Of a stretch of 38,258 nt of DNA, positions 8,626-14,858 are shown piece after piece. The translations under genes and the position numbers were made by a program. Under the pieces are notes generated by a model. It made no database searches and was not told the DNA's origin. It saw only the letters and a list, made by a program, of their open reading frames with translations. The DNA is from an uncultured Akkermansia sp. Lineage in GTDB: Bacteria; Verrucomicrobiota; Verrucomicrobiia; Verrucomicrobiales; Akkermansiaceae. The stretch spans positions 1 to 38,258 of the forward strand of contig CANRLM010000019.1 in the NCBI GenBank assembly GCA_947631435.1. Reading direction: 5' to 3'. How positions within the stretch are numbered: the stretch's first letter is position 1; the number at the start of each line of letters is the position of its first letter.

Positions 8626-9560
8626 GACCGCTGCGGAGGGGAGGGAAGATGCAGATCGTGCACCCGCATGATTTCATCGACGATGACGGTGAGCATGCCG
8701 CGTTCGTTTTTGATGTCCATCCATGCGAATTGCCCGTTCGGGTTCAGCTCGAGGAAGGTGAGCCCTTTGTCAGTGCGCAGGAAGTCCAGCCGCGAAAATG
8801 AAAGCCCCGTTTCGCGCATCAGGGCGCACACGCGCTCGTTTTCGTCCGCGGCGAGTTCGCAGGGTTCCCACTGCGCCTCGCCATTCACCGTGGCTTGCCG
8901 ACTGTCGTTGCTCTTCAGCCCGGAGCGCCTCATGCGGCTGGCGAATACGCGCCCGGCGATGTACGCCACCGTCACCTCATATTCCGCTTCGCCCGCCACC
9001 TGCAGGAACCAGGGGAAGTTCGTATCGATGCGTTGCGGGTCCACACGGTTCACGTTAAAGCAGAAGCCGCTGCCCATGGGAGCGCCCGTGTTGGCTTTGC
9101 AGACGACGGAGGGACCAAGCTGAGGCGGCACGCCGTGGATCATTTCCCAGGGGAGCACGGGGAAGTATTTGCGCGCGAGACGCATCTGGCGCATCTTGTA
9201 CCAACTACCCGTGGCAGAGGGGTGGATGAGCGCCAGCTTGCCCGCACCCATCGCCAGATCCTTGATGCCGGACCAGATGGCCAGCACCTCCGCCCGCAGC
9301 CAGGAGTCCTCGCTGCCCTTCGCCGGCACGTCGATATCCGGTGGATCGAACATCACCTTGCGCTCGTACACAGCGCCCACCTGTTCCTCGCGACAGGTTC
9401 GTCCCGTCGGATCGGAGAGTTCGTAGCCGTCCGTCCCGATGCGCCAATGGTAATCGCGCCACAGGTCGATGTTGAAGCGGAACACCTCCGCTCGCGGCGT
9501 GAGGTAGGGCAGAAGGATATCCGTGGTCACATCCCGGCTGTTGGTCAGTAGAAGGATCAT
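8622..9560 (-). CDS. ATP-grasp peptide ligase, MvdC/MvdD (graspetide) type
   Basis: This 312-aa protein resembles the ATP-grasp ligases that close side-chain lactones or lactams in microviridin-like RiPPs (graspetides). The N-terminus MILLLTNSRDVTTDILLPYL with RFNID is the usual pre-ATP-grasp start. Residues 151-165 (VVCKANTGAPMGSG) hold the ATP-binding lysine and glycine loop. DSRQATVNGEAQW (219-231) corresponds to the family's DxR...W segment. The metal-binding end is RLDFLRTDKG (257-266) plus FLELNPNGQFAWMD (269-282), the maturase hallmark ELNPNGQ. A 74-aa precursor candidate is encoded just upstream and a 42-aa membrane peptide is coupled downstream. No protease or transporter is adjacent. 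A non-RiPP ATP-grasp function is possible but less likely given the context. Confidence 0.82.
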   Translation of the reverse strand: MILLLTNSRDVTTDILLPYLTPRAEVFRFNIDLWRDYHWRIGTDGYELSDPTGRTCREEQVGAVYERKVMFDPPDIDVPAKGSEDSWLRAEVLAIWSGIKDLAMGAGKLALIHPSATGSWYKMRQMRLARKYFPVLPWEMIHGVPPQLGPSVVCKANTGAPMGSGFCFNVNRVDPQRIDTNFPWFLQVAGEAEYEVTVAYIAGRVFASRMRRSGLKSNDSRQATVNGEAQWEPCELAADENERVCALMRETGLSFSRLDFLRTDKGLTFLELNPNGQFAWMDIKNERGMLTVIVDEIMRVHDLHLPSPPQRS

Positions 9561-9572
9561 GGCTTCACTTTA

Positions 9573-9612
9573 TAAAAAACGCCGCCGTCCCCCCCAAGGA
9601 AACGACGGCGTC
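9573..9612 (-). terminator. Rho-independent hairpin between precursor and ligase genes
   Basis: On the minus strand CGCCGTC pairs with GACGGCG around a G-rich loop, followed within a few bases by a run of six T. It lies after the precursor stop and before the ligase ATG. A partial terminator here would give more precursor than enzyme transcript, an arrangement common in RiPP operons. Confidence 0.65.
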
Positions 9613-9626
9613 TGATCTCTCCTGTT

Positions 9627-9851
9627 TTAGGCAAGATGCCAGTCGTCGACAGTCTGAGCGCCTTTACCACCAGGGATGAAAGAGAATGAACCCGACGCTC
9701 CACTCTTCACATCCTCATCGGAGATGATGGCCTTGGCATTCTGGTCGCTCCAGTTGTAGGTAGCGACAGGAGCCTCCGGCATGGCGACAGCCGTATCAAC
9801 AGGTTGAGCAGCCACAAACGGAGTTACGCTTGCGATGATTGCAGTAATCAT
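9627..9851 (-). CDS. Candidate RiPP (graspetide-like) precursor peptide
   Basis: This 74-aa peptide is not similar to any family I know. The first half (MITAIIASVTPFVAAQPVD, then an Ala/Pro/Val-rich stretch) would be the leader; a PF motif at residues 11-12 recalls the PF-containing leaders of graspetides. The second half is polar and rich in possible cross-linking residues. Acceptors are Asp45, Glu46, Asp47, Asp69 and Asp70. Donors are Lys49, Ser50, Ser53, Ser55, Ser57, Lys63 and Thr67. It ends DDWHLA. It lies 66 bases upstream of the ATP-grasp ligase with a hairpin between. No strong Shine-Dalgarno is seen. It could instead be a small exported peptide, because residues 1-15 are also signal-like. 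Confidence 0.65.
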   Translation of the reverse strand: MITAIIASVTPFVAAQPVDTAVAMPEAPVATYNWSDQNAKAIISDEDVKSGASGSFSFIPGGKGAQTVDDWHLA

Positions 9852-9925
9852 AGTGTTTTTCTGGTTGTATGTTGATTGATGAACGACGGCATAAAAATGG
9901 AAACTTATGCGCCGTTACGGATATA

Positions 9926-9954
9926 TATGTATCTATTTCGAGCGAAACAGTCAA
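9926..9954 (-). promoter_or_regulatory. Candidate promoter of the peptide locus
   Basis: On the minus strand TTGACT (9954-9949), a 17-base spacer and TACATA (9931-9926) within an AT-rich run. A second TTGACT lies just upstream. The untranslated leader would be about 65 bases, long compared with other promoters in this window. Confidence 0.4.
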
Positions 9955-10078
9955 GTCAAAAAAGAATTTTTTCGCGTTACAGCTACAAAAAATAAAAGGG
10001 GAAGGAAGGACAGCATCCGCGCTCCAACGCCGAACAAGGCTTTTCAATCCGGAGCTTCACCCAGTCGCGGGGGCACGC
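9955..10078. other. Non-coding stretch upstream of the peptide locus
   Basis: Between the promoter at 9954 and the IS relic starting at 10079 I see no convincing gene, only an A-rich segment and a GC-rich segment without clear structure. Confidence 0.4.
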
Positions 10079-10580
10079 CACATCCGTCCCGGGAAAATTG
10101 ATTTCATGGGCAGAGATCGTGATTATGGCAGGATTTGGCGTTTGGAGGCAAAATCCAAAAAAGTTGCGTGCTATTGAGCGCCAATTCCTCTTCCTCTCCC
10201 GACATATCATACGGGCGGCATACCGCTATCCTCCGCAGCTGCCCCTTATAGTTCTCGCTTGTCTGCCTGCCGGTCAGTTCGATCATGTCAGCAATGAGGA
10301 TATTCTGCTCCCCTTCATCGGGTTGTTTGCGTTCCTTAACTCTCTAATATTGGATATCTTCCTTGAATCTTACCACAAACGTGTGACTGTTGCTGTCCCA
10401 AGTGTTTCCTCAGGGCAAAGAAAATATCGCGAAACACTTTCCGGTTTCTTATTCGATTTTGGTGGCTCAACCGCATTTTGTTTGTTCCAACATCAGAATA
10501 TTCCTTTCTGAGGAAACAATTCAACCTTCCTTTTTTTGTCCCCTCTCTCGCCCATTAAAATTTTTCTTGGGACGCATGTG
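10079..10580 (-). mobile_element. 502-bp decayed IS4-type element with terminal inverted repeats
   Basis: The two ends are imperfect inverted repeats: CACATCCGTCCCGGGAAAAT at the left and, read inward on the minus strand, CACATGCGTCCCAAGAAAAA at the right. Both are followed by an ATGGGC segment about 30 bases in. The interior keeps broken pieces of a transposase on the minus strand. Parts of both ends recur at 11925-11972, 19170-19350 and 19420-19522. The right end abuts the hicB stop codon. No target duplication is recognisable. The element is far too short to be active. Confidence 0.7.
10104..10524 (-). pseudogene. IS4-family transposase remnant
   Basis: Reading from the right end inward, a first piece gives LNCFLRKEYSDVGTNK and further on KVFRDIFFALRKHL, which resembles the N-terminal domain of IS4-type transposases. 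A second piece in another frame (from about 10326 down) reads ILIADMIELTGRQTSENYKG, then QLRRIAV and ELALNST. That matches the family's pattern of LTG, two to three polar residues, YxxxLRRI and then a strand ending in LTNN. The rest of the DDE domain is missing. Codon-level conservation with the copy at 19420 (Ser/Thr and Asp/Glu exchanges) supports past coding. The family assignment is by motif memory only. Confidence 0.55.
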
Positions 10581-10581
10581 C

Positions 10582-10956
10582 TCAGACCAGGACGACGGAG
10601 TGCCTGGCAAGCTCATCGCGCAGTTTTTCGGCTTCGCCGGCGCGGAATGGAGTGCCGTTTTTGACGCGTGAATGCAGGGTGCGCGGGGCGATTCCGATCA
10701 CGCGGGCGACCTCTGTCATGTTGAGGAGTTTGCTCGCTTTTCTGAGGGTGTCTATATCGGGGATCGGCGCGCGATACGGGAAGCCGGATTCCTGTGCAGC
10801 GGCAATCCAGGCGGGGATGGCCGTTTGCAGCTCTTCCAGCGCTTCGACCTGAGTATCGCCAAAGGCGATGCAGCCCGGCAAAGCCGGGACTCGGGCTACC
10901 CAGGTCTTATCTTCTTCGTCCCATTCGAGGGTGGTGTCATAATTGTAGGTTTTCAT
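10582..10956 (-). CDS. hicB: HicB-type antitoxin with C-terminal HTH
   Basis: This is the antitoxin partner of the adjacent HicA. The N-terminal half is the HicB fold: a strand start KTYNYDTTLEWDEEDKTWVA, then RVPALPGCIAFGDT, then a helix with EALEELQTAIPAWIAAA. The C-terminal half is a helix-turn-helix (TEVARVIGIAPRTLHSRVKNGTP) for operator binding, so the protein should repress its own operon. ATG 10956 matches the family start; an in-frame ATG at 10989 overlaps the end of hicA and would add 11 residues. The stop codon touches the end of a decayed IS element. Confidence 0.85.
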   Translation of the reverse strand: MKTYNYDTTLEWDEEDKTWVARVPALPGCIAFGDTQVEALEELQTAIPAWIAAAQESGFPYRAPIPDIDTLRKASKLLNMTEVARVIGIAPRTLHSRVKNGTPFRAGEAEKLRDELARHSVVLV

Positions 10957-10975
10957 AGCGTGAGAGGTGATTGAG

Positions 10976-11221
10976 TTAATTTTGTTCATTCATGAAATAC
11001 AGTCTAACTTCGCGGATTTGTGCGCGTTTCGCTTTGCCGTTTTCGAAGCGCTGAATGTTGAACGGTTGAGACTTTTCGCGAGTGAAAATATGATGGGATC
11101 CAGAGATTCGACTCAGACTGTATCCTTTCATTTCAAGAAATTTTTTCAGTTCGTCGAATGAGACGTTTCCATCTTGAGTCCCGCTCATGATTTTCTCTAC
11201 TAGTTTGTCCCTCGTTGTCAT
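10976..11221 (-). CDS. hicA: HicA-type mRNA interferase toxin
   Basis: This 81-aa toxin is predicted to cleave mRNA through a double-stranded-RNA-binding-like fold with a catalytic histidine. The key segment SRISGSHHIFTRE holds the GSHH site. The N-terminal extension KLVEKIMSGTQDGNVSFDEL and the end FENGKAKRAQIREVRLYF match the HicA subgroup that begins with a KLVEKIxSG helix, which supports the start at 11221. It precedes hicB, the usual order. The promoter's -10 ends 6 bases before the ATG, so the toxin mRNA is probably leaderless. Confidence 0.87.
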   Translation of the reverse strand: MTTRDKLVEKIMSGTQDGNVSFDELKKFLEMKGYSLSRISGSHHIFTREKSQPFNIQRFENGKAKRAQIREVRLYFMNEQN

Positions 11222-11227
11222 GGTTTC

Positions 11228-11255
11228 ATTTTAGCACAATTCTGCGAAATATCAA
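11228..11255 (-). promoter_or_regulatory. Promoter of hicAB
   Basis: On the minus strand TTGATA (11255-11250), a 16-base spacer and TAAAAT (11233-11228). Six bases separate the -10 from the hicA ATG, predicting a leaderless mRNA. The HicB HTH domain would be expected to bind here. Confidence 0.65.
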
Positions 11256-11346
11256 TAAAAATCGCGTATTTATGAAATATTTTTTCAAAAAAATTTGATT
11301 CAGACTTCCTGCGGAAAGGCGTTTTAAGGGCGCGAAGATACAAGGA

Positions 11347-11652
11347 TTAAATGAAGAATAAGACGAGTCCGGAAATGATGAAGAATAACACGGCGATTTC
11401 CAGCTTGTCTTCATCGTCCACGTCCTGCTTGCGCAGGCTCTGCACACGTGCGCGCGCGGCTTTCACAATCGGCAAGACCAGGCCTCGCAGGATCCTTTCT
11501 ACTTCCCGCCGCGCCTCGTCTTGTTGCTCATACTGGCAGTATTCCTCGTCTCCCTTCTCGATGACGGTGAATTCTTTGATTCACGGTGCGCCGTAGTAGT
11601 AGATGATTTCCGGGGTCTCATCGTCATCGATGGCAGGCAATTCATTGTTCAT
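11347..11652 (-). pseudogene. Tail-anchored acidic protein gene interrupted by one in-frame TGA
   Basis: The reading frame from ATG 11652 gives 23 residues (MNNELPAIDDDETPEIIYYY, GAP), then TGA at 11583-11581. It continues in the same frame for 77 residues without another stop. The second part has a charged helical region (EKGDEEYCQYEQQDEARREV, then ERILRGLVLPIVKAARARVQ) and ends in a C-terminal hydrophobic span (LEIAVLFFIISGLVLFFI), as in tail-anchored membrane proteins. No ATG exists in the second part, so it cannot easily be a separate gene. A TGG-to-TGA nonsense change is the simplest reading; a sequencing error is possible. No family recognised. It overlaps the winged-helix fragment upstream. 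Confidence 0.6.
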
Positions 11653-11827
11653 GGCTGTCTTTATTATTTTCGACTATATTCTTTCCGTTTTCGGAGAGAT
11701 GGTATCGGTAGTTTTTAACATTCCCAATGGAGGGCAATCGAACGGCAAGCGCTAAACCTTTCTTTTGGAGATCGTCAATCAGAGCTTTTGTGCAATTTTT
11801 GTCTAATTTTGCTATCGGAGCAAGCAT
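11642..11827 (-). pseudogene. Winged-helix regulator fragment, N-terminally truncated
   Basis: The 61 residues from ATG 11827 (MLAPIAKLDKNCTKALIDDL, then QKKGLALAVRLPS and KNYRYHLSENGKNIVE) match the recognition helix and wing of MarR/HxlR-like winged-helix proteins. The first helices are absent. The frame stays open upstream, but there it runs through non-homologous sequence and an IS end at 11925-11972, so the 5' part was probably lost. Its 3' end overlaps the start of the interrupted tail-anchored gene by 11 bases, which suggests the two once formed an operon. It could still be a short functional gene. Confidence 0.4.
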
Positions 11828-11924
11828 TGGGACAGGGAGGCTGATACCACGTGTAGTTGACGGATGGACGTTAGCCGGGGAGGCCGCCGGAGTTAGGGCA
11901 AAAAAACACCCTCCCCATGTGCGC

Positions 11925-11972
11925 CACATGCATCCCAGGAAAAATTTTAAGGGGGTGAGAGAAGGGACAAAA
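11925..11972 (+). mobile_element. Solo end of the IS4-type element
   Basis: CACATGCATCCCAGGAAAAA followed by TTTTAAGGGGGTGAGAG and GGGACAAAA matches, inward, the right end of the element at 10079-10580 and the fragment at 19420-19522 over about 47 bases. Similarity stops at 11972, just before the promoter of the HTH gene. Confidence 0.6.
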
Positions 11973-11975
11973 CGC

Positions 11976-12005
11976 TTGACAAGGGAGATGAAAACCACAT
12001 ACTGG
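11976..12005 (+). promoter_or_regulatory. Candidate promoter of the HTH-kinase pair
   Basis: A perfect -35 TTGACA (11976-11981) and an 18-base spacer to TACTGG (12000-12005), a weak -10. Only 4 bases then precede the ATG at 12010. It begins right after the solo IS end. Confidence 0.4.
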
Positions 12006-12009
12006 AAAC

Positions 12010-12345
12010 ATGGATGATCTGAAACTCAACGTGAAGTTGTGGCTCAAGGCGAATCGCAAAGATTACGCGTGGCTGGCGCAACAGTGCTACGTGTCGGAAA
12101 CGACGGTGAGGAACTGGATGGCGAAGAAGCCCATCCCGAAAGCGAAGGCACATATCATTCGGGAGCTTGTTTCGAAAAATCCCGTAGCGATGCCGACGGC
12201 GCCGATCGACGTGAGTTTGCAGACGCACGTGACGATCAAACTGGATCGGGAGGTGACTAAGAGGCTGGAAGAGAAAGCGTTTTCACAGGGGCTGACACTC
12301 GAAGAATTTTTGTCGAAAACCATGGCGGAGCTGAGCGCCGAATGA
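12010..12345 (+). CDS. HTH plus ribbon-helix-helix regulator
   Basis: This 111-aa protein seems to combine two small DNA-binding modules. Residues 1-50 form a helix-turn-helix (DYAWLAQQCYVSETTVRNWM, then AKKPIPKAKA). After a linker, residues 70-111 (HVTIKLDREVTKRLEEKAFS, QGLTLEEFLSKTMAEL) look like a CopG/Arc ribbon-helix-helix. The start at 12010 follows a promoter closely. It lies 13 bases before the Ser/Thr kinase gene and is probably co-transcribed, so it may regulate the pair. I know no named family with this exact layout. Confidence 0.7.
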   Translation: MDDLKLNVKLWLKANRKDYAWLAQQCYVSETTVRNWMAKKPIPKAKAHIIRELVSKNPVAMPTAPIDVSLQTHVTIKLDREVTKRLEEKAFSQGLTLEEFLSKTMAELSAE

Positions 12346-12358
12346 GACGGAGAGAGAC

Positions 12359-13921
12359 ATGGAAACGGCTGTAGTGGGGCTGCCCCCGGGAACCCTGGTG
12401 GGGGAAAGATACAAGCTGCTCGGGGTACACGGGCGGGGAGGGTTCGGCATCACCTACGCGGCCTGGGACACGCAGAAGGAAGAGCGCGTGGCCGTGAAGG
12501 AATGCTTTCCGCAGGAAGTGTGCGTGCGGGATGCAAAAACGGGGGCGATTCAGCCCGCGTGCGCCGAGTGGGAACCGCGGTATCTGAAGGCGCTGGAGAG
12601 CATGCGCAGGGAGGCGGAGACCCTCAGCAAACTGCACCATCCTGCCGTGGTGCAGATACGGGATGTGATATGGGGGAACGGGAGCGTGTTCTGCGTGATG
12701 TCCTGGCTCTCCGGTGGCACTCTGAAGGAAAGGATGGAACAGGGAACCATCACCCGGGAAAAGAGCCTGGAATGGCTCAACACTCTGCTGGACGCGCTGC
12801 GCTACCTGCACGGGCGAGGGGTGTATCACCGCGATATTAAGCCGGGGAACATCATGTTTGACGCCTCGGACGCGCCGGTGATCATCGACTTCGGGGCCGT
12901 GCTGAACCGGGGGGATCGCACTACAACCAGCACGACGTCGCAGGGGGAATTTTCGCGCAATTATGCCGCGCCGGAGCAGATCACCGGCAAGGGGGAAGTG
13001 GGAGCCTGGACAGATCTCTACGCGCTGTCGGCGACGTGGTACGAACTGCTCACCGGGGTGCGACCTGAGAGTGCGGACGCCCGGCTCATGCGCGACGGGC
13101 TCAAGTCGCTTACCGGGATGCCGAACAAGCTGGGCTATCCGGAGATTCTACTGGCGCTGCTGGAGCGCAACATGTCCCTGTTGTCGGCGAGTCGATGCCA
13201 GAGCGTGGACCAATGGCAGCAGTGCGTGGAGGACGGCGTTCTTCCGGCGCTGGTGAAGCCCGGGAAGAGGCGCAGGAGAATCCTCATCGCCATCGGCGTT
13301 CTCGCGGCGCTCGGGCTCGGCGGGCTGTGCGGAGTGCACCTGGCCATCCGTGGTGATTCCACGGCGACGGCGGAGGAACAGATGCCCGCCGTCGGCTTGC
13401 GGAAACAGCTCATCGCACGCGTGGAGAGAGAGATCCGCGCGCAGGAGTACAGAGAACTCTGCGAGCAGTACACACACAGGATCGATCAGCTCCACGAAGA
13501 GCACAAGAAGCTCATCCGCCGCATGGACGACCGATACAGGACTGACATTGCGCAGGCGGACAGCGAGGATGCCCTGGAAACGCTGAGGAAGCGGCTTTGG
13601 AAAGAGGCGAGAGAGCTTGACGGCAGGATGCAGGGAGAGTCCAGAGCCATCTACGACGAATTCATGGAGAAAGGGAAGGGGTATAGTATTTCTTCTTCTG
13701 CCATGCAGGCGCGCGTGCAACCCCGGAACCACGCGGAGGAGATTATGTTGCCCGTTGTTTGCGAAGAGTTGGCGCAGGAACTCGCGCAGTGCCAGGGAAA
13801 GGCGCTCATCCGCTGGAGCTCGCAGGATGCCGCAACTGTTTTTTCCGACGTTGTGAACAGGATAGAGAGCGCCATCGATGCCGGGTATGACGCACTGACG
13901 GATCAGAAGGACAAGCGTTGA
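12359..13921 (+). CDS. Transmembrane Hanks-type serine/threonine protein kinase
   Basis: A eukaryote-like protein kinase of 520 residues. The cytoplasmic kinase domain has the glycine loop GRGGFG (25-30), the ATP lysine in RVAVKE (Lys47), the catalytic loop HRDIKPGN (157-164), DFG (177-179) and APEQ (204-207). A basic stretch precedes a transmembrane helix at about 308-330 (ILIAIGVLAALGLGGLCGV). The external part (332-520) is mostly helical and charged, with no known sensor domain, and may be a coiled coil. A good GGAGAG precedes the ATG. With the small HTH/RHH gene upstream it forms a possible signalling pair. Its substrate is unknown. Confidence 0.92.
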   Translation: METAVVGLPPGTLVGERYKLLGVHGRGGFGITYAAWDTQKEERVAVKECFPQEVCVRDAKTGAIQPACAEWEPRYLKALESMRREAETLSKLHHPAVVQIRDVIWGNGSVFCVMSWLSGGTLKERMEQGTITREKSLEWLNTLLDALRYLHGRGVYHRDIKPGNIMFDASDAPVIIDFGAVLNRGDRTTTSTTSQGEFSRNYAAPEQITGKGEVGAWTDLYALSATWYELLTGVRPESADARLMRDGLKSLTGMPNKLGYPEILLALLERNMSLLSASRCQSVDQWQQCVEDGVLPALVKPGKRRRRILIAIGVLAALGLGGLCGVHLAIRGDSTATAEEQMPAVGLRKQLIARVEREIRAQEYRELCEQYTHRIDQLHEEHKKLIRRMDDRYRTDIAQADSEDALETLRKRLWKEARELDGRMQGESRAIYDEFMEKGKGYSISSSAMQARVQPRNHAEEIMLPVVCEELAQELAQCQGKALIRWSSQDAATVFSDVVNRIESAIDAGYDALTDQKDKR

Positions 13922-13937
13922 CCGACGCGCGGGAAGA

Positions 13938-14129
13938 TCACGGCGTCGGTTCGGGTTCGGGCCGATCGGAAGGAAAAACGGGGCTGGCGCCGGTGTCCGG
14001 CATCTCGTAGTAGAGCGTGTACATCATGTTAAGCGTGCGCCCAAGTTCTTCTTCGTGAATGAGATCTGTCTTACGCAGATTGTACGGCTCGGAGCGGTGC
14101 GATGTGCGTCTCCGGTGTTTTTTCTCCAT
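13938..14129 (-). CDS. Small hypothetical protein, 63 aa
   Basis: A short frame from ATG 14129 gives a basic N-terminus (MEKKHRRRTSHRSEPYNLRK), a helical middle (HEEELGRTLNMMYTLYYEMP) and a proline- and acid-rich end. I recognise no family. It converges with the kinase gene (16-base gap) and is divergent from thiE. No clear ribosome site is visible. The ordered change from basic to helical to acidic suggests a real peptide, but the evidence is thin. Confidence 0.4.
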   Translation of the reverse strand: MEKKHRRRTSHRSEPYNLRKTDLIHEEELGRTLNMMYTLYYEMPDTGASPVFPSDRPEPEPTP

Positions 14130-14173
14130 GTGAAAATGGGACGCGTGGGAGGGCAGCGGCGTTGCATATATGA

Positions 14174-14201
14174 TTGCACCCGGCAATTTATGTGTTATGC
14201 T
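14174..14201 (+). promoter_or_regulatory. Promoter of thiE-mnmA
   Basis: TTGCAC (14174-14179), a 16-base spacer and TATGCT (14196-14201). Nine bases separate the -10 from the thiE ATG, so the leader is almost absent. There is no room for a TPP riboswitch. Confidence 0.45.
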
Positions 14202-14210
14202 TAGTGCCGG

Positions 14211-14849
14211 ATGAAAAAGACTCTGGCAGAGTGCCGTCTCTATGGTATCGTGGATACCGGGTATGTGTCCGTTGACCATCTCGCGGCATGCACGCGCGAG
14301 CTCTGCGAAGGGGGCGTGCGCGTGCTGCAACTCCGTGCGAAGGGATTTTCGACGGATCAGTTATTGTCTGCGGCGCCGTTGGTGCAACAGGTCTGCCGCG
14401 CCGCCGGCGCTCTTTTCGTGCTGAACGATGATCCTGTCGCTGCCGCGGATTTGGGGGCGGATGCCGTGCATGTCGGGCAGGATGCGGGACCGCTGGCGGA
14501 GATACGGCGGATCGTGGGAGAGAGGATGCTGATCGGACGCTCTACGCACAGCGTTTCCCAGGCCCTCGCTGCACTTGATGAGGGGGCGGATTACATCGGC
14601 TTCGGGCCTCTCTTCCCCACACCGACCAAGCCCGGACGCCCCGCCGTGGGGCTTCAGGATATCGCGACGGTGGAGGGCAAGGTGGGGCAGCATATCCCTG
14701 TTTTCTGCATTGGTGGCATCACGAGCGCCACGCTGCCTTCCGTGCTGGCGGCGGGTGCACGGCGCGTCGTGATCGTGTCGCATCTTCTCTGCGCTCCGGA
14801 TCGCGCGGGTCTGGCCCGGGAGCTGCTGCAGCGTATTCCCGTCCTTTGA
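14211..14849 (+). CDS. thiE: Thiamine-phosphate synthase
   Basis: ThiE joins hydroxymethylpyrimidine diphosphate and thiazole phosphate to give thiamine phosphate. The TIM-barrel signatures are present: VRVLQLRAKG near residue 40, FVLNDDPVAAADLGADAVHVGQ with the pyrophosphate-binding region, GRSTHSVSQALAALDEGADYIGFGPLFPT, and IGGITSATLP. The 212 residues are normal. ThiD, which supplies its pyrimidine substrate, is encoded at 21277 in this window but not linked. mnmA follows after 9 bases. Confidence 0.95.
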   Translation: MKKTLAECRLYGIVDTGYVSVDHLAACTRELCEGGVRVLQLRAKGFSTDQLLSAAPLVQQVCRAAGALFVLNDDPVAAADLGADAVHVGQDAGPLAEIRRIVGERMLIGRSTHSVSQALAALDEGADYIGFGPLFPTPTKPGRPAVGLQDIATVEGKVGQHIPVFCIGGITSATLPSVLAAGARRVVIVSHLLCAPDRAGLARELLQRIPVL

Positions 14850-14858
14850 TTTTTTGGT

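Noticed and set aside
8895..9551. Open frames on the plus strand opposite the ATP-grasp gene
   Set aside because: They are shadows of the ligase reading frame, which has clear family motifs.
11347..11652. UGA recoding or selenocysteine at the internal TGA
   Set aside because: TGA is used as a normal stop in many genes here and no hairpin typical of a SECIS element was recognised after it; a nonsense change is simpler.
14140..14160. Further IS end at AATGGGACGCGTGGG
   Set aside because: It shares only about 8 bases with the end motif and lacks the neighbouring conserved bases.
14130..14210. TPP riboswitch before thiE
   Set aside because: Only about 10 bases lie between the promoter -10 and the ATG, and no thi-box sequence is present.
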